Below are positions 55,955 to 64,000 of a stretch of DNA of 64,000 nucleotides, one piece after another. Position 1 is the stretch's first letter, and the number at the start of each line of letters is the position of its first letter. Below the pieces are notes generated by a model. That model made no database searches. It was given only the letters and a program-made list of their open reading frames with translations, and was not told the DNA's origin. Position numbers and translations under genes: made by a program. This stretch comes from Liquidambar formosana (lineage: Eukaryota > Streptophyta > Magnoliopsida > Saxifragales > Altingiaceae): contig CM077823.1 of NCBI GenBank assembly GCA_039720395.1, positions 36,128,536-36,192,535 on the forward strand, written 5' to 3'.

Positions 55955-58900
55955 GTTAATTGGCTTATTTAGGTTCAAGAATCTGATTTAGCTGATCTAG
56001 AGAAAAGGAAGTAGAGCAGTGTGGTAAGTCTCAAAGTAGGACCTTGAAGAACTAGAAGTACTAGGTTAGATTTAAGAATCAATAATGAGTTTCTTTTCTA
56101 GATCTATGTCTTTGACATCAAGAACTACTTTGAATGACAATATAATAAATTGTGAAGAAAAAGAAAATGATAATGATAATAAAAGTCTTAGTAATTGGAA
56201 AACACCAAGAATTGCAAAATCAGAAGTATGTAAAACAGGAACGTTTAGATATTTTTCAGATCTCAATATCAAGACACAAGAAGAAACACACCTTATATGT
56301 GAATATCAAACAATAGAATTGTTTCAAGAAAAAACAATAAAAAGACATATTGAAGATAAATTCAAACTATTACATGTTGGATTAATACAAATTGCTGTTA
56401 AGCCTCTAGGAAGAGATGGTTTCAATATGTCTCTCATGAATGTATCAGCTTTCTCAAAATGGTTTCACTTATTGTATGCAAATAGAGATGGATTCTAGTT
56501 GTCAGTTTGACTTCTGCAAAATATGCTATGGTTGGTACAAAACATACCGATGTTACAAGAGAGCATTGTGAATATGTGCCTTCAATGCTCTCCACGGCAA
56601 TATATTCCCCTTGAGACAACTTAAAGATATTCTTTTTTCTGTCGATGATTTTCATTGCTCCATTGGGCAGCCATTCTCCAATATCACCTGCAATCATTTT
56701 CAAAAGATACATCCCCATTTCATCATTCTCAGATATGTATATAGTTCAAAGTTCTGCAGAAACTATATGGAGAACAAGTAAGAACAAAAAATTTAAAAAT
56801 TCATAATCAACACCAAAATACTCAAAATGCCTATGGTGCCTTCTTGATAAGGTGTCAAAAGATTGAACATCAAGCAAACAAAGCTAATTCAACTTTTCCT
56901 GATAAGCATAAATATATTCAGCATTGCTTACTACAAGGCCTCTGCATATTTATCTGAAAAATAAAGTGCTATATTGTTAAAAGTGCTTTGCCTTTATGGA
57001 AGAGCAAAGCCTGCTTTAAATGGATTCTGCTACTAGCTTTTTCCAGAACACCAAATACCCAAATTTTCATTATTATATTACTTGATATACTCTCAAAATG
57101 AATAATCCCACCCTTCACGATCTTTTCTATATTGTCCGCAAAATTTTCATAGAACATCTAAATTATCCTTGTGATTCTTCCAAACCCTATTTCACTAAAT
57201 AAATTATATGTAATGCCTGCAAAGCTTCAATTGAGTTCTCAAATTCGCTCATATATGGGCAGGTATGTACTTCTGTCAAAAGCAATTAAGCAAGTTGTCT
57301 CCGAAAGCAGTTATCCTTAGAGGTGCCCTTGCATGTTAAGGGTTCTTGGCAGTATGCTATATAACCTTTTACCTGTATGGAACCACCCATCTACAAAGAC
57401 ATCTTCAGTAAGATCTTGTCGCTTGTGGTAACCAGAGAACAAAGTGTTTCCCCGCAGGCAAATTTCTCCACGTGGCACATTGGAAAGCGCATCATATCCC
57501 ATTTCTGGCACTGACTCAAGCCTTGCTTCAATAGTTGTCATGGGGACTCCAACAGTTCCCATCATAGAAAATACATCGCCTATGGATGTAAAACACCCCC
57601 CGCAACTTTCAGTAAGCCCTGATATTTAAGATTTGAGGGAAGTAAATTAGTTGATACAGAAAAATCAGGAGAAATGGCAAGAGATTTCAATGCAGTAAAT
57701 CATGGCATGTTTGGAAGTAACTTCAACGAAGACAGACCTCTAATCACCCTTATGATGTCATTTTAAGATCAGGGTGGCTGGTGGGAATGAAAGGTAAAAC
57801 TTATAATGCATATTGCATAAGCATGTTATATCAAATCATCTAAAGTAATCTCATTCTACCATACCATATCCCTGTGATAAGGTAGAGCAGCTGGTAACCC
57901 TGAAGAACTCCTCTACATGCTTAGGCAAAGGTGCAGCTCCAGATAACATGATACGAACTCGTCCCCCCAATCCTAGTTTCATCTGCCACGATTAAGATAT
58001 CATCATAATGTCTATAAGAAATTTTGAAATACAAATGGGGAAGGATAAAAATACTGACCTTATAAAAAATAATCCTGTCAAAGAAAGGTGCTGCCTCGTC
58101 TTGTTTCAATCCCTTCTCCAAATTCCCCAGCTTGCTGTTAAGTGTTAGTAGCTTCATAAGTTTAACAGTAGCAAGCAAAGTAAAATTAATCACATATCGG
58201 CCAAGCAAATCATGAAGGGGCTTACTGTAACACGTACTAGTTATATGCATAATCAAACAATGTCTTTCTCAATGCACCTCCAGACGAAATTTTATCAACT
58301 ATGCCTTCACGCAGAAATTTAAGAGCCCACACTTAGAACAACATAAATCAACAATATAAAATCATGGGCATATAGAAAAATAAATTTTATACCTGCATAT
58401 ATACGTTCATAAACTCTGGGAACCCCACAAAATATAGTTGGTTTCAGTTCCTGAAGGTCCTCCATCAAGTATCTGACATCCTGTAAGTTATGAGCAACAA
58501 AAACTGCATCGGAAAAAATTCTATATTGGCATCTTAAAAGGAAAAAATTCAAGGAAAAGAAAATATAAATTATTGCAAGAAATCTTAATCGTACGCCTCG
58601 CCAAAATCCTATTGAGGAACCCTTGTAGATGCAGTAGGTCTCCATTATCTGATCAAACACGTGGGCTAGAGGAAGGAATGAAAAGTACGAATCTTCTTCT
58701 CCAGCCTGCGAGAGAAAATTCAACTTAATTTTCTATAGTTTTTCTGCCAAATAATTACTGAAACAAATTATATATAAATTTCAATCATTCCAAAATTATT
58801 TAGCTTGAAACTATAGAAGTATCTAGTCGATTGTTTACCACTCTGTCTGTTTCTAAAAGTAAGTGGTCAATAGACAAGACTTCTGCCATGATAGCCCCAT

Positions 58901-61900
58901 TAGTTAAAACAACGCCTTTTGGTTCTCCCGTCGTTCCACTTGTATACATTATCGTGCAGATGTCAGTCTTCTGTTTTGGAGGAAGTTCACAATCCAAACT
59001 TCCCTGCAAAGTTTGTATAACAGGGTCAAATTGTAATAGTAGAAATCATAGTTTAAGACCAAGATCTTACCAATAAGGAAAATTCTTCCCAAGAGAAGCA
59101 AGAAACCCCGAGTTCTTCAGCTTCCTTCTTTTGCTCACTGGAAATATTTCCAAAGCTTACAATAGCTAAAGAAAGAAGATACATAATTAGTTATCATTTT
59201 TAAAACATGCACCTAAATTATTAGTCATACATAGAGGAGGTAGCATGTTGACTTACTTTTTAGATAGTGAAGTACAATTTGCAAGGCATGTTAGAATCTG
59301 CACAAATATTTTTAGTATTACAAAAGAGATAGAGTTTAGAGAAGCCAATTTATCTTACCAAAAAGACATTAAAGTATTGTTATGTCTAACTCATTCGGAG
59401 GACAAGTCCATTACAATTATGACACTAAAGTATTGTCATGTATGACACTATGACTAATTCAGAGGACAAGTCTGTTACAATCTACAACTTACTTCCTTCC
59501 ATGTGAATAGATAATCGAGGATTGCAGTTTATTAGAAAAAAATAAAGAAAAAAAAATGAAATGAGAATTGTTTGAGCCATAATATGCCAAATGCTGACAC
59601 TCTCTCTAACAAAGCTAAGTACTGAACAGAATCAATGATTATTTTGTTGTGGTGGGGAATGAGGTGGAATGTATGATTTCACTGTATTTTTCCTGTTATT
59701 AAGTGACGTGGATGATTCATAACTGTAAGTAAATGCTACTTGTGGGCTTCCTAGTCCTGACTCCTGACATCATTTGGGAGTCGGCCTTATATAATTGATG
59801 GGTTGTCAAACTTGTCAAGTGGGGGAGACTTAGCCTATAAAGCAAAAATTAGAAGAGTTGCCTAATTTAGAAAACTATTTGCAATGAATGCTTTTATAAG
59901 CGAGTTATTGATTCCTCCAAAGTTTTGCCAAGTGTCTGGAAAATATTAATAACCAATTCAATTCAATGAAACCTTAATCCCAACCACTTGCCTGAAAATT
60001 TCAAATGGGATAAGATAAAAGCCCCCAAGATCAAACTTTTGGAGGTGTTTAGATAAAAAATGAGGCAATATGGATATGCTTCATTTAATGGAACCTAGAT
60101 CAAGTTTTGTGATTCTTCTACATTTAGTACCACTCTCTTGTATTACCGAATAGAATTACCAACACACCATCACCAAGATAAAACACATTAATTGCTATTT
60201 CAGATAGTTTAATTAAATATATCACAAACACACACAATTTGACTAGATAGGTAGGAATAGAGTAGATGAGAACATACAGCCGGTATTTTGTTCTCTTGCA
60301 CAAAAGCTAATGCAACTTCAGCGTGGTTTATGATATATTCCACTGCATTAGCACCTGTAATACGAGTACAAACACACAAGAATGACTCAGTTTCTGGTTT
60401 TAAATGTTTCGACTTAACTAAGTTCTTTATTATTCTAGATCTCAAAAATGATCAGACAAATTTCATAGTTTTAATGAAAATAAGCACTCTGAAAAAGGAC
60501 AACTTACCAAGGGTGTCATATAGCGGTACATAGGCTATGGCGTGGCTATTACAAGCCTGTGAAGCACAAAATGTTAACATTACAACAGGAACTTGTGTGG
60601 GGTTTTCGATATTAGAAAGAAAAAAAATATCCTTAAAATTAATGATTTCATTTGCTTTCTTCTTCTTATGTGAAGAAGTTGAGAAACAAATAAATTAAAT
60701 AAAAAATAATAATAAGTAATAATTTGTCATATATCTTTTTGCTTTTTGTGGGCCAACGGTAAAATCTGAACCCCAGACCCCACGTCCCCACTCTACCCCC
60801 AAAAATGCCTTTACCATCACTTTACAACAGCATTGTGCGAGCACTATATCGTACCCTTAACATTTCTTCCTTTTAAAAGTGGTCTTGAAAATGAAATTAA
60901 CAGCTATTGAAAATGTGTTCTTCCATGAAAACCCATACTCACAAGTGCACAACCTTGATACTTACCAACGAGCTAACCAGAAATTGAGCCATTGCACCAT
61001 TAAAACTAATAATAGTAATAATAATTATATAAAATGCCATAAATATCCCCAAGGTGCATGTTCAATTGAACCCAAACAACTTGCAGTGTACTTCTGGCAT
61101 ATATTTTTTTTACTACAAAATAAGAAATACGTCAAGCTAAATACAAATAAAAAATACCTCCATAGAAGTTATCCATTCTGGGCAATTGGATCCATATATG
61201 CCACAATGATCCCCCTACAAACATAAAACCTTTTAGTATAGTAATATATATATATATATACACACACACAATTGTGATCTTATCGGGGATTTCAGATATA
61301 AGATGAATGCCAACTTTTAATCTCATTAGACACAAATTCTAAATACCCAACAACCCCTTTTTTACATCCCCTACATTTCGGCCATCAGATTTAAAATAAA
61401 ATAAAATAAGGTGCACAAATTCTGAATACCCGACAACCCGCTTTTTAAGTCCCCTACATTTTGGCGGTAAGATTTTTAAACAATTAAAAAAAAAAAAAAA
61501 AAAAAAGAAAGAAACTGGGATTGGAAGTCTGCATGTATCTTATACATAAGCTTTCACTATGCACAAATCAAAACCACATGTAGAGAAATACATTTAGTAA
61601 AATTGTGCACTTACAGGATTGACACCGCGGCTCCTAATGGCGGAACCGATTCGGATGGCAGCATCATGAACCTCCTGATATGTGTGCCATACATACGGAC
61701 CCACCTGTAAATTCATTTGAAATTTCAGCAATTTTTTTTTCCCTTTATCCATTATATGTGAAAAAAAAAAAAACAAATAAACAAAAAATAAAAAATAAAC
61801 AAACAACTCATGGGTTTTAATGGGGTTTCTGTAAAGGCTTTACCTTTATACCCACCAAGGCTACAATGGCATAAACCTCCAACTATATATCCGATTGGGG

Positions 61901-62031
61901 TTTACACACAAAGATAAAGATATTTATATATAGAGAGAGAGAGAGAGAAGAGAGAGATGATGGGTACCTTTGAATCGATGATTTCACGTCGACCCAGCAT
62001 ATGGTTGTTGGGGTATTTCTTGACAGAATTG
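54887..62031 (-). CDS. LACS: Long-chain acyl-CoA synthetase, first exon not found and one frameshift
   Basis: Eighteen exons in order: 62031-61968, 61704-61615, 61214-61158, 60556-60508, 60354-60278, 59297-59257, 59165-59071, 59003-58839, 58705-58595, 58480-58393, 58304-58238, 58134-58059, 57982-57865, 57618-57373, 56687-56548, 55838-55656, 55571-55452, 54934-54887. About 610 residues. Motifs: P-loop [69 protein letters not shown], and C-terminal [20 protein letters not shown]. It activates fatty acids to acyl-CoA with ATP at the ER; IGFWRG and [20 protein letters not shown] look closest to the LACS1/LACS4 type, so wax, cutin or lipid supply. The first roughly 50 family residues are absent. 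Exon 59257-59297 is 41 nt where phase demands 40 (surplus A in an A5 run). Functional status doubtful. Confidence 0.85.
55919..55951. repeat. (TA)n microsatellite in a LACS intron
   Basis: Uninterrupted TA run, just left of the pararetrovirus-derived segment. Confidence 0.9.
56085..56470 (+). pseudogene. Endogenous caulimovirid (pararetrovirus) movement-protein fragment
   Basis: A 137-residue plus-strand ORF (56085-56498), antisense to LACS and lying within its intron 55839-56547. The segment from [20 protein letters not shown] to about LMNVSA resembles the N-terminal core of the 30K-superfamily movement protein of plant-infecting Caulimoviridae as found in endogenous copies. Similarity is lost after about codon 125 and no coat, protease or RT module is adjacent, so it is a fragment. 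Its ATG-proximal part is low complexity (NDNDNK). Fossil integration rather than host gene. Confidence 0.65.
60728..60835 (-). mobile_element. SINE-like remnant in a LACS intron
   Basis: On the minus strand TGGTAAAGGCATTTTTGGGG is followed by GGGGTTCAGATTTTACC (B-box-like) and an A-rich tail (AAAAAGCAAAAAG). Degraded. Confidence 0.4.
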
Positions 62032-62215
62032 CTGCCAACAAAAACAGAGATTGAGAGGGCATATTGGATAGAGCCATGAACACAATTTGCAGGTACGAGC
62101 TGATGAAGATGACGATTTGAACTTTTAACCGGGAAGGAAGAGAGAGTAAGAAAGAAGTGAACGTGTGATGATATTCAGATTTTGAGCAATGTACGAGAGA
62201 CTAGTGTCAGCAAGC

Positions 62216-62289
62216 GGCCTATTAGCTCAGTTGGTTAGAGCGTCGTGCTAATAACGCGAAGGTCGCAGGTTCGAGACCTGCATGGGCCA
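62216..62289 (+). tRNA. tRNA-Ile (anticodon AAU)
   Basis: 74 nt, GGCCTATTAGCTCAGTTGGT... ending ATGGGCCA. Acceptor stem GGCCTAT pairs with ATGGGCC with one G-U. Loop CTAATAA gives anticodon AAU. A box TAGCTCAGTTGG and B box GGTTCGAGACC are intact. A T-rich terminator (CTACTTTTTATTTTTT) follows within 15 bp. It lies 185 bp upstream of the first visible LACS exon, head to head. Confidence 0.96.
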
Positions 62290-62296
62290 CCCTACT

Positions 62297-62327
<31 letters not shown>

Positions 62328-64000
62328 ATTTTTGGGGGAAAATCTCTATTCTCAAATCTCGAAATTATGATGATGTTAGATTGTGTTTCTTTTTTTTTCT
62401 TTGGAAAATCTGTATTCTCAAAATTATGAAAATATTGGTTGATAATGTAAACTGTAAAGCAACAAGCAGCGTGGTGGGCGATGGTTGGTGGTGGTGATAG
62501 CGATAGTGGTGTCGTAAGCTCTCACAATTAAATTTTTATAACAGAATTTCACAAATCCTACCTATAGAGACTTTTTTTCCCCAGGTTTTAGGGGCCTTTG
62601 GGCTACACAATGAGGATGGCTCATCCCCTTTCCTATAACTTCTTTCACCTTACACGCATTGTAAAGAAATTGAAATCACAACTCTAAACTCTAAACTCTA
62701 AATTGAAATTCCATCTTGAATTATAAAAATTCGGGTCAAATTACTAAACTAAAAATTTATTTCTTCAAATTTCGAAATTCCATTTTAAAAACACATATGA
62801 CCCTGGTAACCCTTCTATGTCATGGCTACATTGAGTGGAATCCTCGATTCAACTAGTCCACATCCAGATAAATCCCTATGGGGAAAATTCTCTTCTATTT
62901 ACATTATTGAAACCTCTCTCCTGTCTCCACACCTCGTTTCTCTCAACACTTACCAACAAATATATAGAAATGACTTGTTCTTATGAACAAGTCATGGTCC
63001 ATAGGGCACGAAAAGTTGATGGTTCATCCGGCCCATTGGAGGCCTGTTAGGGCCAGAAACGTATGGACCGACTCTATTCTATTTTTGTAGTCTGTTTCTT
63101 GCATTGGTACGCCAAAAAAAATTTGAATCCGACTGCCCAAAACATCTTTTGAAAAAAAAAAAAAAGGGGGAAAGAAAGAAATAAATATTTTGAAGTCATA
63201 TGAGAGAAAAGATAGAAATGGTTTTTGCCTTTTTGGTACGTTTTTTAATATCCAAGTGGACATAAAACAAAATCTAGTTTTGGTTCTTCTTTTTGGGTTA
63301 TTATGAAAATCTTATTCTTATTTTTGAATTAGACGAAGATCTTTTAAATTTTAACACTTGGAAGCATATGAAACCCACCAAAAGAAAAAACTTAAAAAAT
63401 GATTGAGAGGGACATTCTCATAAAAAATTTCATAATCATTCAATAAATTAGATAACAAAGGTTGTTGGATAATATTCTTGTCAACCGCACCCATGCACTA
63501 ATAAAGAGTCCAATTTGATGGTAATCCTCTATGGGTCTATCAAACAATTGGACTATGTCAACATCAAAAAAAATAAAATAATAATAATAATAATATAATT
63601 GTTATGATACTAGATTTATGCTTCTAATACTATATAAAATACACTATAATTGTTTAATTTTCGTTTGGATGACCAAATGGACCCTAAATGAGTAAAGTTA
63701 TTTGATCGAATTGGTTTTTAGAATATCGAATTAATACATTCAATGGAACACACTATTGATTTGACTTCAAACATTTCTCACAATTGATGGATCGATCACA
63801 CAAAAGAGGCATGATAAGAGGTAGGATCATATCTATGTACATGCATTACATAAAACAATGAAAATTTGAGGGACATGCATTGGGACAACTTTTGAAACAG
63901 TATTTTTTTTCCTTTGCCACCCTTCTCATGATCATGGTACTCGTTGGAATATAAATTTTTATTTAAAATTAAAAAAAAAAAAATCCCATAAATCACTTCC
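62290..64000. other. Intergenic DNA upstream of LACS, no first exon seen
   Basis: I searched the minus strand by eye for the expected LACS first exon (an N-terminus ending just before the NSVKKYPNN segment) and did not find it. AT-rich with poly-T tracts; no other gene recognised. Confidence 0.5.

Noticed and set aside
61883..62083. 66-residue minus-strand ORF beginning MALSNMPSQS as the LACS start
   Set aside because: It is in a different frame from the conserved NSVKKYPNN exon and has no family N-terminal features.
62282..62497. 71-residue ORF after tRNA-Ile as a possible LACS first exon or gene
   Set aside because: Wrong strand for LACS and derived from poly-T low-complexity sequence.

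Overview
This window reads as nuclear DNA of a flowering plant, most likely a woody eudicot. It is AT-rich, has protein genes split by many short exons, carries two cytoplasmic-type tRNA genes, and is crowded with plant transposons of every major class. The species cannot be fixed from sequence alone.

Layout: 1-9.8 kb has no gene that I can support, only foldback elements, tandem duplications, microsatellites and a SINE-like remnant. 9.8-20.1 kb is one complete, very young Ty1/copia (Sirevirus-like) LTR retrotransposon on the minus strand. It has a 5-bp target duplication, near-identical LTRs, gag, pol and a third env-position ORF. 21.4-26.5 kb (+) is a proteasome assembly chaperone 2 (PSMG2/PAC2) gene whose exon 4 carries a one-base frameshift. 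28.4 kb is tRNA-Ser(CGA). 28.8-31.8 kb (+) is a kinetochore SPC24-type gene with two non-standard introns, one AT-AC and one U12-type. 32.4-33.9 kb (-) is an intronless CYP74 (hydroperoxide lyase/allene oxide synthase family) gene, with a broken relative at 44.2-44.75 kb. 35.4-42.9 kb is a nest of Helitrons, a solo LTR, a LINE scrap and (TA)n-bounded foldbacks. 47.0-51.8 kb (+) is a COR413 plasma-membrane cold-response gene with a LINE fragment in its last intron. 52.3-53.7 kb is a Helitron. 54.9-62.0 kb (-) is a long-chain acyl-CoA synthetase with 18 recognisable exons, no first exon, a one-base frameshift in a small exon, and a fragment of an endogenous caulimovirid movement-protein gene inside an intron. 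62.2 kb is tRNA-Ile(AAU).

The host genes are unrelated housekeeping or stress genes and do not form a pathway. The most interesting signals are: (1) the retrotransposon's LTR promoter module, a dense array of 16-bp TTTCAGCCGNCTGAAA palindromes next to a TATA box, appears a second time inside the element directly upstream of the third ORF, suggesting a private internal promoter; and (2) the SPC24 gene, whose reading frame requires an ATAAGT...AC intron and a GTATCCTTTT...AG intron in one small gene. All exon models are hand-built from splice signals, reading frame and remembered family features, with no transcript evidence.
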